NCBI RefSeq assembly: GCF_001586215.1
Contig: NZ_CP014634.1
Location: forward strand, 1,116,001 to 1,180,000
From: Corynebacterium simulans
Lineage (GTDB): Bacteria > Actinomycetota > Actinomycetes > Mycobacteriales > Mycobacteriaceae
Length of the DNA stretch: 64,000 nt
Direction of reading: 5' to 3'
Below the pieces are notes generated by a model. That model worked only from the letters and a program-made list of their open reading frames with translations, was not told the origin of the DNA and did no database searches. A program made the translations under genes and the position numbers. Positions 53,203 through 62,118 of the stretch are shown here, in pieces (the first letter of the stretch is position 1; every line of letters starts with the position of its first letter).

Positions 53203-54154
53203 ACTCGACAAGACCACCCAGTACCCAGGCCAGGAGCACTTCATCTCCGACGTCGACGAGACCGGCCTCGGCGCCGTCGACGCTGTCAAGGATGAATCCG
53301 CCCCTTCCTCCCAGTGGGGCGAAGCATGGCGTTACCTGCGCCGCCGCCCATTGTTCTGGGTCGCCGCCGTGATGATCACCTTGGCGATTCTCCTCGCGCT
53401 CTTCCCCGGCCTTTTCACCAATACTGACCCGCGTATGTGCGAGCTCTCCAAGTCGCTCGACCCAGCAGAGGCAGGCCACCCATTCGGCTTTAACCGCCAG
53501 GGCTGCGATATCTACGCCCGCGTTATCTACGGCGCACGCGCATCCGTGATCGTCGGTGTTTTGACCACCCTCCTCGTGGTCATCATCGGTGCCCTAGTGG
53601 GCGCCATAGCCGGCTTCTTCGGCGGTTGGATTGACGCTGTTCTCTCCCGCATCACCGATATCTTCTTCGCCATCCCGCTGGTGTTGGCGGCCATCGTTGT
53701 CATGCAGATGTTCAAGGAGCACCGCACCATCATCACTGTGGTTCTCGTACTTGGCTTGTTCGGCTGGGTATCCATCGCCCGCATCACCCGCGGTGCCGTT
53801 GTATCCATCAAGAACGAGGAATTCGTCCAATCCGCGCGTTCCATCGGTGCTTCCAACGCCCGCATCCTGTTTAGCCACGTCCTGCCGAACGCTGCGGCTC
53901 CGATCATTTCTTATGCCACCGTCGCGCTGGGCACCTACATCGTTGCCGAGGCCACGCTGTCCTTCCTCGGCATCGGCCTGCCCTCCACGTTCGTCTCGTG
54001 GGGCGGCGACATCTCTGATGCACAGGCCTCCCTGCGCATGAATCCAGCCGTTTTGTTCTACCCGGCAGGCGCTCTGGGCCTGACCGTTCTGAGCTTCATC
54101 ATGATGGGCGACGTCGTCCGCGACGCCCTCGACCCGAAGGCAAGGAATCGCTAA
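53195..54154 (+). CDS. dppC: Peptide ABC transporter permease DppC
   Basis: This 319-aa second permease has a hydrophilic N-terminal extension of about 55 residues. Helices follow with the DppC signature GTDxxG-like region HPFGFNRQGCDIYARVIYGA and the EAA loop QSARSIGASNARILFSHVLP. It overlaps dppB by 8 bp, and its TAATG junction overlaps the dppD start by 1 bp, so the three products are translationally coupled. Confidence 0.94.
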   Translation: MPKLDKTTQYPGQEHFISDVDETGLGAVDAVKDESAPSSQWGEAWRYLRRRPLFWVAAVMITLAILLALFPGLFTNTDPRMCELSKSLDPAEAGHPFGFNRQGCDIYARVIYGARASVIVGVLTTLLVVIIGALVGAIAGFFGGWIDAVLSRITDIFFAIPLVLAAIVVMQMFKEHRTIITVVLVLGLFGWVSIARITRGAVVSIKNEEFVQSARSIGASNARILFSHVLPNAAAPIISYATVALGTYIVAEATLSFLGIGLPSTFVSWGGDISDAQASLRMNPAVLFYPAGALGLTVLSFIMMGDVVRDALDPKARNR

Positions 54155-55851
54155 TGAATAAGCCACTTCTTGAAATGAAGGACGTCCACATCTCCTTCGA
54201 GTCCTCCACCGGCACCGTCGAGGCAGTACGTGGCGTCAACATGACCATCTACCCAGGCCAGTCCGTGGCAATCGTGGGCGAGTCCGGTTCCGGTAAGTCC
54301 ACAACCGCGATGTCCATCCTGGGACTTCTGCCGGGCACCGGCAAGGTGACGAAGGGACAAATCCTCTTCGAGGGTGAGGACATCACCCACTACAACGACA
54401 AGCAGTTCGAGGCCCTGCGCGGAAACAAGATCGGCTTGGTTCCGCAGGATCCAATGTCCAACTTGAACCCGGTCTGGCGTATCGGCACCCAGGTCGAAGA
54501 GTCGCTGAAGGCTAACAACGTGCTGGAGGGCTCCGAGCGCGAAAAGTGCGTCGTGGAGATCCTGGAGGAAGCAGGGCTTCCCGACGCCGCGCGTCGCGCC
54601 AAGCAGTATCCACACGAGTTTTCTGGCGGCATGCGCCAGCGCGCACTCATCGGCATCGGCCTGGCTGCGCGCCCAAAGCTGCTGATTGCCGACGAGCCCA
54701 CCTCGGCGCTGGACGTGACCGTGCAGAAGACCATCCTGGACCACCTGGGTCACCTCGCTGAAGAGCTGGGCAACGCCGTGCTATTTATTACCCACGACTT
54801 GGGCTTGGCGGCAGAACGCGCCGAGCACCTCATCGTGATGCACCGCGGCCGCATCGTGGAGTCTGGTCCTTCGCGCGAGATTCTGCGCGATCCGGAGCAC
54901 CCATATACCCAGCGTCTGGTTACCGCAGCGCCTTCCTTGGCTTCCTCGCGCATCCGCGCTGCCCAAGAGGCAGGCGTGGAAAGCACAGAGCTCAAGGCCG
55001 CGGCTTCGCACAGCGCCAACATCGAAGATGAAGCCGTCATCTCCGTGCGCAACCTGAACAAGGAATTCGATATCCGCGGTCAGCGCGGCGAGAAGAAACT
55101 GCTCAAGGCAGTCGACGACGTCTCTTTTGATATCCGTCGCGGCACCACCATGGCACTCGTGGGCGAGTCTGGTTCGGGCAAGTCCACCGTGGCAAACATG
55201 GTGCTGGGCCTGCTCTCCCCGACCTCCGGCACCATCGAGTTCGAGGGCAAGGACACCTCGAAGCTGTCCAAGAAGGAGCTTTTCCAGCTGCGCCGCAAGA
55301 TGCAGGTGGTCTTCCAGAACCCATATGGTTCCTTGGATCCGATGTATTCCATCTACAAGTGCATCGAGGAACCACTCGCGCTGCACAAGGTGGGTAACCG
55401 CAAAGAGCGCGAGGCCCGCGTTGCAGAGTTGCTCGACATGGTGGCAATGCCGCGTTCTGCGATGCGCCGCTACCCGAACGAGCTTTCCGGTGGTCAGCGT
55501 CAGCGTATCGCGATCGCTCGTGCCTTGGCCCTGCACCCAGAGGTCATTGTTCTCGACGAGGCGGTCTCCGCACTCGACGTGCTGGTCCAAGACCAGATCA
55601 TCAAGCTCTTGGCGCAGCTGCAGTCCGAGCTCAAGCTGTCGTACCTGTTCATCACCCACGACCTAGCCGTGGTGCGTCAGACTGCCGACGACGTCGTGGT
55701 TATGCGCAAAGGCAAGGTCATGGAGGCTGGCACCTCCGAGGCCATCTTCAACAACCCGCAAGAGGAATACACCCGCAACCTCATCAACTCGGTTCCGGGT
55801 ATGCACTTGGAGATTGGCACGGGCAGCAACTTGGGGCTGACCAAAAGCTAG
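54154..55851 (+). CDS. dppD: Peptide ABC transporter ATPase with two fused ABC domains
   Basis: The 565-aa product contains two complete nucleotide-binding domains, equivalent to DppD plus DppF. Domain 1 (residues about 1-260) has GESGSGKSTTAMSILG, the signature FSGGMRQRALIGIGL and LLIADEPTSALDVT. Domain 2 (about 290-555) has GESGSGKSTVANMVLG, LSGGQRQRIAIARAL and VIVLDEAVSALDVL. The Walker B aspartate-glutamate pairs are intact in both halves. The single-gene fusion is the usual mycobacterial and corynebacterial form (Rv3663c). It converges with marP, overlapping by 4 bp. Confidence 0.94.
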   Translation: MNKPLLEMKDVHISFESSTGTVEAVRGVNMTIYPGQSVAIVGESGSGKSTTAMSILGLLPGTGKVTKGQILFEGEDITHYNDKQFEALRGNKIGLVPQDPMSNLNPVWRIGTQVEESLKANNVLEGSEREKCVVEILEEAGLPDAARRAKQYPHEFSGGMRQRALIGIGLAARPKLLIADEPTSALDVTVQKTILDHLGHLAEELGNAVLFITHDLGLAAERAEHLIVMHRGRIVESGPSREILRDPEHPYTQRLVTAAPSLASSRIRAAQEAGVESTELKAAASHSANIEDEAVISVRNLNKEFDIRGQRGEKKLLKAVDDVSFDIRRGTTMALVGESGSGKSTVANMVLGLLSPTSGTIEFEGKDTSKLSKKELFQLRRKMQVVFQNPYGSLDPMYSIYKCIEEPLALHKVGNRKEREARVAELLDMVAMPRSAMRRYPNELSGGQRQRIAIARALALHPEVIVLDEAVSALDVLVQDQIIKLLAQLQSELKLSYLFITHDLAVVRQTADDVVVMRKGKVMEAGTSEAIFNNPQEEYTRNLINSVPGMHLEIGTGSNLGLTKS

Positions 55852-57044
55852 CTAGCAACGCAGCTGCCGGTGTCTGCCGGGCGCCGCAGCTGCGTGATAT
55901 CGCCGATGTGGCTTTTTACCTCATCGGCAGTAAGCGCGTAACCGGTCTCCGCATCATCCACGGAAGCGCCGAAGACCACGCCCAACACCTGGCCCATGTC
56001 ATTGACTATCGGGCCACCTGAATTTCCCTGGCGAATGGTGCCGCGCACCGTATAAGCGTCACGCTCGACGCGGCCCTTGGAATAGATATCCGGCCCAGCA
56101 ATGGTGATGCGCTCGCGCACCCGCGCCATGCCGGCGTCGAACGGCCCGGAGTGCGGGAAGCCCATGACCATCACGTCATCGCCGGTATCGGCCGGCTGTT
56201 CAGCCCACTCAAGCGGAGCAATTCCCAGGTTCTTGCTGTGCAGCACAGCAATATCGACGTCCGGGTTGTAATAAACCACCTGCGCTTCGCGCAGCCCCAA
56301 CACGGTATCGAGGTGCACCTTCTCAGTGCCGGCTACCACGTGGGCGTTAGTGATCACGTAATCATCGGCCGCGACGAAGCCGGAACCCATCAAGCGGCGG
56401 GAGCAAACCTCTGCGTCGCCAAGCACGTGAATAATTGATGGACGCAGCTGCTCGACCAGCGCAGGATCGTTCACGTCCTGTGGCGGCGCGGCCACCTCGA
56501 CGGCTGAGTCGGAAGTCTGCCACGGCGAGACCAGCGGCGGCAGGCCGGATTCATTCAGCATCGCCGCGACGCCATTCGGCAACGCAGCCAGCTGCGTAGG
56601 CGCCACCCCATTAAGCGCCGTCAGAATGCGTGATTCGCGCAAGGCCTTGCCTGGGGTACCGCCCACATTGGAGGCCAAGGGCAGCGAAACCAACCAAATC
56701 ACAAAGATCGCAGCCACTGCCTGGAAGCCGGCACCGATGAAAGAATCCACGCGCTGCTTTTGCCGGGTCCGCATCCTATCGCGCAAGCGCGCGCCGATGC
56801 TTGCGCCGATGAGCTGGCCGACGCCCACGAGCAGAACAAGCACGCCGATGGCCAGCAGGAAGCGCAAAGCCGCTTGGTCCGTAAGCTGCATGGCAACGGG
56901 AGCCAGCACCGTGCCCAACACAACGCCCGCCACGATGCCCACGAAGGAAAGCACGGCAGAGATAGCTCCTTGGCGCCAGCCCGCCGCCAAGGCGAGCAAT
57001 ACGGCGACCATAATCAGGAGGTCTAGGGCGAGGGTCAGGGTCAC
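55848..57044 (-). CDS. marP: MarP-like membrane-anchored serine protease
   Basis: The 398-aa protein has four N-terminal membrane helices (CvpA-like; LDLLIMVAVLLALAAGWRQG and so on, residues 1-125). A periplasmic trypsin-fold domain follows with the catalytic triad: His in YVITNAHVVAG, Asp in VDIAVLHSK and Ser about 342 in IRQGNSGGPIVND. Cysteines in AEVCSRRLMG and DTGSCVAS may form a disulfide. It corresponds to Rv3671c, which protects M. tuberculosis against acid stress. Confidence 0.92.
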   Translation of the reverse strand: MTLTLALDLLIMVAVLLALAAGWRQGAISAVLSFVGIVAGVVLGTVLAPVAMQLTDQAALRFLLAIGVLVLLVGVGQLIGASIGARLRDRMRTRQKQRVDSFIGAGFQAVAAIFVIWLVSLPLASNVGGTPGKALRESRILTALNGVAPTQLAALPNGVAAMLNESGLPPLVSPWQTSDSAVEVAAPPQDVNDPALVEQLRPSIIHVLGDAEVCSRRLMGSGFVAADDYVITNAHVVAGTEKVHLDTVLGLREAQVVYYNPDVDIAVLHSKNLGIAPLEWAEQPADTGDDVMVMGFPHSGPFDAGMARVRERITIAGPDIYSKGRVERDAYTVRGTIRQGNSGGPIVNDMGQVLGVVFGASVDDAETGYALTADEVKSHIGDITQLRRPADTGSCVAS

Positions 57045-57102
57045 GGGAGGAAAATCTTTCTTTATCTATTGTCTAAGAAGAGCCGTAAGTTGCCTGCGGA
57101 AG

Positions 57103-57810
57103 CTAAAACATCTTCTCATTATTCTGGGAGCGGCTTAGTGCGCCGTGCAGATCACGCACGGAATTGTTATCCCATGTACGCTCCCACCCAGCGTGCTCCA
57201 ATATTGTTGCCAGAATTCCGGCAGTAAAGCCCCACACGAGGTAGTCATTCGCATAAAAGGCCGGGCCACGCCACGGACCGAAGCCCACCAACAAACGATT
57301 CTTCGGCTCCGCGAGCTCACGCAATGGATACCAAAACACGTCATCGGTCTCTTCCGGGCTGGCAGCCCAGACCTCGCCCGGGGAGTGCCAGTAGGCCAAG
57401 ACCGGGCTTACGGGGTTACCCGTTGCACGAATATGCAACTGTTCCCACACTTCCAGAGCAGTCACACTCGCGCGCTCCAGCCCGGTTTCTTCCCAGGCCT
57501 CGCGTAGTGCAACGTCGACAAGCGTGGCGTCTTCTGGGTCCCGCCGTCCGCCAGGGAAAGCAATTTGGCCTGAATGAGAGCGCATGGTGGGCGAACGGTG
57601 TGTGAGCAGCACTTCCCCATCCTTAAAACTAGAGCCTTTGAACAGGACCAAAACGGCAGACTCACGCCGCACCGGTGGTGTGGTTTGGGTAAAGCGATCC
57701 GCATCCCGGTTACCGATTCGCTCCTGCGCCGCCCGCGCATCCACGCCTAAGGCAGGACGCAGCCACCCCGGCGCTCTTTCCGGAAAAACCGTGCGTTCCC
57801 GCGCGCTCAT
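57103..57810 (-). CDS. NUDIX hydrolase, CoA pyrophosphatase type
   Basis: The 235-aa product has the UPF0035 signature VLLTHRSPTMRSHSGQIAFP just before the Nudix box (GGRRDPEDATLVDVALREAW, EETGLE). That combination is typical of CoA diphosphatases (NudL type), which cleave CoA to phosphopantetheine and 3',5'-ADP. Its ATG overlaps the stop of the upstream TlpA-like gene (ATGA). It corresponds to Rv3672c. Confidence 0.9.
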   Translation of the reverse strand: MSARERTVFPERAPGWLRPALGVDARAAQERIGNRDADRFTQTTPPVRRESAVLVLFKGSSFKDGEVLLTHRSPTMRSHSGQIAFPGGRRDPEDATLVDVALREAWEETGLERASVTALEVWEQLHIRATGNPVSPVLAYWHSPGEVWAASPEETDDVFWYPLRELAEPKNRLLVGFGPWRGPAFYANDYLVWGFTAGILATILEHAGWERTWDNNSVRDLHGALSRSQNNEKMF

Positions 57811-58433
57811 CGCAGGGCCTCCTCCACGGCCTTCTCCAGCTCTTCCGCCGACTTAAAAGGCTTGACGTACTGCTTTTTCACCTCGCCCTTATAGGCCACG
57901 ACGGTGACCGGGATGACGCCGGGAAGACCCAGGGTGCCGGCGAAGGAATTATCGGAGTCTTGGTAGCTTGCGAGATTCACTCCGAGGTCTTCCAAAAAGG
58001 CCGCGCCATTTGCTGCATTCTTATCCGCATGCACTCCCACGACGGACCATTCGGGATGCTCATCCGCAATCTGGCGCACATACGGCAGCTCAGCTCGGCA
58101 AGGCTCGCACCACCACGCCCAGACGTTGATGACCTGCACATCCTTTGCCTTCCCCTTGGTCTGCGCGCCCAAGCACTCAAGTTCTACTCCGGCGACCGGC
58201 CCTTCCGGACACGCTGGGCGCTTGGCGACGTTCGCGTTCGCGCCAACACCCGCAGTAGCGCTCTGGTCCGCGCCTTGGGCCGCATTCTGGGCCGCATTCT
58301 GGGAACTGTTTGAGGCACTGTTTGCGGAATCCTGGCCTGCGCCCAAAAGGCTGCGTGCTCCAACAAAGGCCACCAAGGCAACAAGCACTGCTGCGATAAG
58401 CGAACCGATGACATAAATGTTGGGCCTGTTCAT
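57807..58433 (-). CDS. TlpA-like membrane-anchored thioredoxin
   Basis: The 208-aa product has an N-terminal anchor (MNRPNIYVIGSLIAAVLVAL), an Asn/Gln/Ala-rich linker (residues 35-70), and a thioredoxin domain with the redox motif NVWAWWCEPCRAELPYVRQI (WCEPC) and a cis-proline region GVIPVTVVAYKG. An extra cysteine pair (RPACPEG, ELECLG) lies before the active site. It should act on the outer face of the membrane in disulfide exchange. Start ATG 58433 is preferred over the in-frame extension. It corresponds to Rv3673c. Confidence 0.88.
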   Translation of the reverse strand: MNRPNIYVIGSLIAAVLVALVAFVGARSLLGAGQDSANSASNSSQNAAQNAAQGADQSATAGVGANANVAKRPACPEGPVAGVELECLGAQTKGKAKDVQVINVWAWWCEPCRAELPYVRQIADEHPEWSVVGVHADKNAANGAAFLEDLGVNLASYQDSDNSFAGTLGLPGVIPVTVVAYKGEVKKQYVKPFKSAEELEKAVEEALR

Positions 58434-58452
58434 GCGCAATACCTTACTGCCC

Positions 58453-59106
58453 CTACCGGACATCAGGAGGTGCGGCGCCCGTAGGACACAAATGACGCAC
58501 TACGCAGGCGCCGCATTGCGGGGAACGCGCATGGCAAACACGGCGGCCATGGAAGATGATGCGATGCGAAAACACCGTCCATTCTTCCTCCGGCAGCAGC
58601 TGGGCTATGTCTTTTTCGATCTGCAGCGGCGTCTTGGATTCGCTCAAAGCCATGCGCTGCATGAGCCTTCCGAAGTGGGTATCTACAGTAATCCCCGGCA
58701 GCCCAAATGCATTGCCGCGTACCACCAGCGCAGTCTTGCGGCCCACGCCGGGCAAAGAGGTCAGCTCCTTAATTCCGGTGGGGACCTGCCCATCGAAATC
58801 GGCCATGATTTTCTCGCCGATGCCCAGCAAGTGCCCCGCCTTCGCGCGCTGAAAGCCCAGCGGGCGCAAAATAGCCTCCAGGTCGGCCCTTCGGGCCGCG
58901 GCATAATGCGCGGCAGAGGGATACTCTTCAAAAAGCTCCGGGGTAACCTGGTTGACCCTGGCATCGGTGCATTGTGCCGAGAGCACCGTGGCCACGAGCA
59001 GCTCTAGGGGATTGCGAAAATCTAGTTCGCATTCGGCGTCGGGGTACTCCGTTGCTAGCAGCTCATTGATGCGCGATGCACGGCTAGCGGGCGATGAGTC
59101 AGACAT
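58453..59106 (-). CDS. nth: Endonuclease III
   Basis: The 217-aa DNA glycosylase/AP lyase removes oxidised pyrimidines. It has LLVATVLSAQCTDARVNQVT, the helix-hairpin-helix LTSLPGVGRKTALVVRGNAF with the catalytic Lys, VDTHFGRLMQRM with the catalytic Asp, and the 4Fe-4S loop CHARSPQCGACVVRHLC (Cx6Cx2Cx5C). It corresponds to Rv3674c. The gene ends 19 bp before the TlpA-like gene. Confidence 0.95.
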   Translation of the reverse strand: MSDSSPASRASRINELLATEYPDAECELDFRNPLELLVATVLSAQCTDARVNQVTPELFEEYPSAAHYAAARRADLEAILRPLGFQRAKAGHLLGIGEKIMADFDGQVPTGIKELTSLPGVGRKTALVVRGNAFGLPGITVDTHFGRLMQRMALSESKTPLQIEKDIAQLLPEEEWTVFSHRIIFHGRRVCHARSPQCGACVVRHLCPTGAAPPDVR

Positions 59107-59124
59107 CTTTCCTACCTTAGTAGA

Positions 59125-59223
59125 ATGGCGGGCATGGTCTCACTGGTTATCATCGTGCCCGTCGCCCTCGCACTGTTTGCAATCCTCATGGAAAAGCTTG
59201 AGGCGAAGGTCCTCGGAAACTAA
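59125..59223 (+). CDS. 32-aa single-helix membrane peptide
   Basis: A 33-codon frame starts with ATG 59125 (MAGMVSLVIIVPVALALFAI) and ends LMEKLEAKVLGN. It is one membrane helix plus a short charged tail. It lies between nth and glxR, divergent from nth, where mycobacteria have a small membrane protein gene (Rv3675). Codon choice fits the genome. It is not long enough for statistical certainty, and no ribosome-binding site is obvious, but TAGAAT just upstream could be a -10 box for a leaderless start. Confidence 0.5.
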   Translation: MAGMVSLVIIVPVALALFAILMEKLEAKVLGN

Positions 59224-59261
59224 GAAATTTCTTCGCATACGCCCCCTGACCTCCTCTAAGC

Positions 59262-59305
59262 TGTGACAATTTTTCACGAGGTTAGATAAAGTGACAAATT
59301 ACACT
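59262..59305 (+). promoter_or_regulatory. Candidate GlxR sites upstream of glxR
   Basis: TGTGACAATTTTTCACG (59262-59278, spacing one base longer than consensus) and AGTGACAAATTACACT (59290-59305, two outer mismatches) lie 145-185 bp upstream of glxR. Both resemble TGTGA-N6-TCACA, consistent with the autoregulation reported for glxR in C. glutamicum. Confidence 0.5.
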
Positions 59306-59447
59306 GTAGGATGAGATGAGTTACATAGGGGCGCGCGCCTGTATCGCTAGAACACATCTAGGTTTTCGTTACACACGCGTCAAATGCTTGGAAGAGTTCT
59401 GGGCATTTCAACACCACTACCCCCCCATTGACTTCAAGGAGTAAATC

Positions 59448-60131
59448 GTGGAAGGCGTACAGGACATTCTTTCTCGCGCTGGTATTTTCCAGGGCGTTGA
59501 TCCCGTCGCGGTACAGAACCTCATTGAGCAGATGGAAACCGTCCGATTCCCGCGCGGAACCACCATTTTTGATGAAGGCGAGCCCGGTGACCGTCTCTAC
59601 ATCATCACCTCGGGCAAGATTAAGCTGGCCCGCCACGCTCCGGATGGCCGCGAGAACCTGCTGACCGTCATGGGCCCTTCCGATATGTTCGGCGAGCTCT
59701 CCATCTTCGATCCAGGCCCACGCACCTCCTCCGCAGTCTGCGTCACCGAGGTGCAGGCAGCCACCATGAACTCCGAGATGCTCAAGCAGTGGGTCGCTGA
59801 TCACCCTGCCATCGCCCAGCAGTTGCTGCGCGTTCTGGCTCGCCGCCTGCGCCGCACCAACGCGAACCTCGCGGACCTCATCTTCACCGACGTTCCGGGC
59901 CGCGTTGCTAAGACCCTGCTGCAGCTGGCTAACCGCTTCGGCGTGCAGGAAGGTGGCGCACTGCGCGTCAACCACGACCTCACCCAGGAAGAGATCGCCC
60001 AGCTGGTCGGCGCTTCCCGCGAGACCGTCAACAAGGCTCTGGCCACCTTCGCACACCGCGGTTGGATTCGCCTCGAAGGCAAGTCCGTCCTCATTGTGGA
60101 TACCGAGCACCTGGCAAAGCGCGCTCGCTAA
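59448..60131 (+). CDS. glxR: GlxR, cAMP-responsive global regulator (CRP family)
   Basis: The 227-aa regulator has an N-terminal cyclic-nucleotide domain ([40 protein letters not shown] with the phosphate-binding cassette) and a C-terminal winged HTH ([20 protein letters not shown]). GTG 59448 follows CAAGGAG. It is the corynebacterial master regulator of carbon metabolism, respiration and cell-wall genes. The same window holds cyaB and candidate sites near sdhC/ramB and upstream of this gene. Confidence 0.97.
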   Translation: MEGVQDILSRAGIFQGVDPVAVQNLIEQMETVRFPRGTTIFDEGEPGDRLYIITSGKIKLARHAPDGRENLLTVMGPSDMFGELSIFDPGPRTSSAVCVTEVQAATMNSEMLKQWVADHPAIAQQLLRVLARRLRRTNANLADLIFTDVPGRVAKTLLQLANRFGVQEGGALRVNHDLTQEEIAQLVGASRETVNKALATFAHRGWIRLEGKSVLIVDTEHLAKRAR

Positions 60132-60150
60132 AAGCCTTAAAACTAAAAGT

Positions 60151-60187
60151 AATCTCCCAGCTTCCCTATTCAGGAGGCCGGGAGATT
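60151..60187 (+). terminator. Terminator of glxR
   Basis: AATCTCCC and GGGAGATT arms with inner pairing (TCC/GGA) are followed by a T-rich tract (ATTTGTAGTTTT). Confidence 0.75.
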
Positions 60188-60232
60188 ATTTGTAGTTTTA
60201 GCGGTTTTGTTCAGGCAGTTTATTTGCCCCGC

Positions 60233-61045
60233 CTACTTGCGCGCAGCTAAGTACTTCAAAGTAGTACGAGTGGACTGCTCAGCTGCATGCCGCAGAACTG
60301 GGTCAACGTCGTCATACATCTCATCGACCAAAGTCTTGAGATCAATGTCCTCGCCCAAGCGGCCGTGGATTTCCTTGATCTGGTCAAGACGGTGGTAGCG
60401 ACGGTCAATGTACTTGCGCGCAACCTGGGAAACATCATCCAAATCTGGGCCGTGGCCAGGCAGCAGCGGGATGTCCTTGCCGCGCTCTTCCAGCATGTCC
60501 AAGGTCTTCAAGTATTCGCCCAAGTCACCATCGGTCTCAGACAGCAAGACGGTGTGGCGGCCGGCAATGGTGTCACCGGTCATGATTCCCTCGAGCTGAG
60601 AATCCTTGGCAACGCCAGACCACACAAAGAAAGAGGTGGAATCCGCAGTGTGCCCTGGGGTGTGGACAACCTCTAGCTGCGGGGTAATTCCGTCGACGGT
60701 GATAATTTCGCCGTCGACAAGCGCCTCTGCTCCATTGCAGTAGTTCGGGTCGAAAGCGCGGATCGGCGCACCGGTGAGCTGGCGAAGACGCTGCGCACCC
60801 GATGCGTGATCATCGTGACGGTGGGTAACCAAAATCAGCGCCACCTCGCCAGCGTTAGCGCTGACGACGTTGAGGTGACCTTCATCTTCTGGGCCCGGAT
60901 CAACAACGATGGCCCTGGAATCTTCGTTAGCGCGAATGATCCACGTGTTGGTTCCCTCAAGTGCCGTGTAGCTTGGATTGTCACAAAGAACAACGCCCAC
61001 GGATTGAGTCACGGGACGCAATTGGCTGTATGCAGGATGCTCCAT
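60233..61045 (-). CDS. Metallo-beta-lactamase-fold hydrolase (LACTB2-like)
   Basis: The 270-aa protein has NTWIIRANEDSRAIVVDPGP, the metal motif LVTHRHDDHASG, VVHTPGHTADSTSFF, IMTGDTIAGR and LLPGHGPDLDD. A C-terminal winged-helix-like part (RRYHRLDQIKEIHGRLGED) is typical of LACTB2/Rv3677c relatives, some of which cleave RNA. It converges with glxR. Whether it acts on nucleic acid or a thioester is not visible. Confidence 0.87.
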   Translation of the reverse strand: MEHPAYSQLRPVTQSVGVVLCDNPSYTALEGTNTWIIRANEDSRAIVVDPGPEDEGHLNVVSANAGEVALILVTHRHDDHASGAQRLRQLTGAPIRAFDPNYCNGAEALVDGEIITVDGITPQLEVVHTPGHTADSTSFFVWSGVAKDSQLEGIMTGDTIAGRHTVLLSETDGDLGEYLKTLDMLEERGKDIPLLPGHGPDLDDVSQVARKYIDRRYHRLDQIKEIHGRLGEDIDLKTLVDEMYDDVDPVLRHAAEQSTRTTLKYLAARK

Positions 61046-61064
61046 GATTACTAAGCCTATCCGA

Positions 61065-61523
61065 TCACTTAGAAATTTCTACGATAACTTCAACCTCGAC
61101 GGGCGAGTTTTTCGGCAAAACGGCCACGCCCACAGCCGAGCGAGCGTGAGTGCCAGCCTCTCCGAATAGCTCTCCGATGAAGTCAGAAGCACCGTTGATA
61201 ACAGCAGCCTGCTCCACAAAGTCAGGTGCCGAAGCCACGAAACCTACAACCTTGACCACGCGCGAGACGTTGTCTAAGCCAACAACGGAATCGATAGCTG
61301 CGAGAGCATTCAGCGCTGCCACCCGGGCGTATTCTTGCGCATCTTCAACAGATACCTCTGCGCCGACCTTGCCGGTGGCAGGCAGATTGCCGTCAATTAC
61401 AGGCAACTGACCGGAGGTCCACACCTGATCTCCTACGCGCACTGCAGGCACGTAGGAAGCAAGCGGCTTTGCCACCTCGGGCAGTGAATATCCAAGATCA
61501 GCCAGGCGCGTGAGATGGCTCAT
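61065..61523 (-). CDS. ridA: RidA/YjgF-family enamine deaminase
   Basis: The 152-aa RidA-like protein carries VPAVRVGDQVWTSGQLPVID, the family segment NALAAIDSVVGLDNVSRVVK and the C-terminal ARSAVGVAVLPKNSPVEVEV. It matches the longer Rv3678c type, in which the usual catalytic Arg region is altered to HARSAVG. It overlaps the upstream DUF4177 gene by one base (TAATG), and ends 19 bp before the MBL gene. Confidence 0.88.
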   Translation of the reverse strand: MSHLTRLADLGYSLPEVAKPLASYVPAVRVGDQVWTSGQLPVIDGNLPATGKVGAEVSVEDAQEYARVAALNALAAIDSVVGLDNVSRVVKVVGFVASAPDFVEQAAVINGASDFIGELFGEAGTHARSAVGVAVLPKNSPVEVEVIVEISK

Positions 61524-61681
61524 TACTGCTCCACCTCACGCTTGAAGTAAGCCACGACATTTTCCGGATTCATGCCGGGAGTGATGGTAACCAGCTCCCA
61601 TCCATCTTCACCCCAGGAATCGAGGATCTGCTTGGTCGCGTGAGTCAGTACAGGCGCGGTAGCGTATTCCCATTTAGTCAT
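61523..61681 (-). CDS. DUF4177 small protein
   Basis: The 52-aa product begins MTKWEYATAPVLTHATKQIL, has SWGEDGWELVTITPG and ends AYFKREVEQ. The W-x-Y...GWELV...Y-x-KR pattern is the DUF4177 family. The ATG lies at 61681; its TAA shares a base with the ridA ATG, so the two are coupled. Small proteins of this kind sit at the same position in mycobacteria. Role unknown. Confidence 0.85.
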   Translation of the reverse strand: MTKWEYATAPVLTHATKQILDSWGEDGWELVTITPGMNPENVVAYFKREVEQ

Positions 61682-61740
61682 AGGCCATATTCTACCGGCC
61701 TAAGGGCAAAAATGGCGCGTTAACCAACCCTGCGATTTGG

Positions 61741-62064
61741 TTAAATACCGATGAGTTCGCCGCCCTCAGCTAGGTAGTGTGCCCAGCTGGTGATGTGCGG
61801 GTTCTTGCGCAGCAACGCACGGCGCTGGCGCTCAGTCAGGCCACCCCATACGCCAAATTCCACGCGGTTATCGAGGGCATCGGCACGGCATTCATTGAGC
61901 ACCGGGCAGTGGCGGCAAATTACAGCAGCCTTACGCTGCTCGGCTCCACGGACAAACAATGCGTCTGGGTCACCGTTACGGCACTTTGCTTGAGTTACCC
62001 ATTCACCGCGCTCGGTCGCACTTGCAGACTTAGACGCTCCCGTTACCTTCAGGCTTACGGTCAT
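61741..62064 (-). CDS. whcA: WhiB-family iron-sulfur regulator (WhcA/WhiB4-like)
   Basis: The 107-aa protein has the four WhiB cysteines: AKCRNGDPDALFVRG, then VICRHCPVLNECRADAL. The turn motif EFGVWGGLTERQRRALLRKN follows. Its position next to ponA and ridA matches mycobacterial whiB4 and C. glutamicum whcA, which respond to oxidative stress through a redox-sensitive 4Fe-4S cluster. ATG 62064 (MTVSLKVTG) follows AAAGGAGCT. The longer in-frame reading to 62163 overlaps a palindrome and is judged to be the leader. Confidence 0.92.
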   Translation of the reverse strand: MTVSLKVTGASKSASATERGEWVTQAKCRNGDPDALFVRGAEQRKAAVICRHCPVLNECRADALDNRVEFGVWGGLTERQRRALLRKNPHITSWAHYLAEGGELIGI

Positions 62065-62118
62065 GACTGGGTAGCTCCTTTCTCTACTACCTATTCCGCG
62101 GCTTTGGGAATAATTTTT

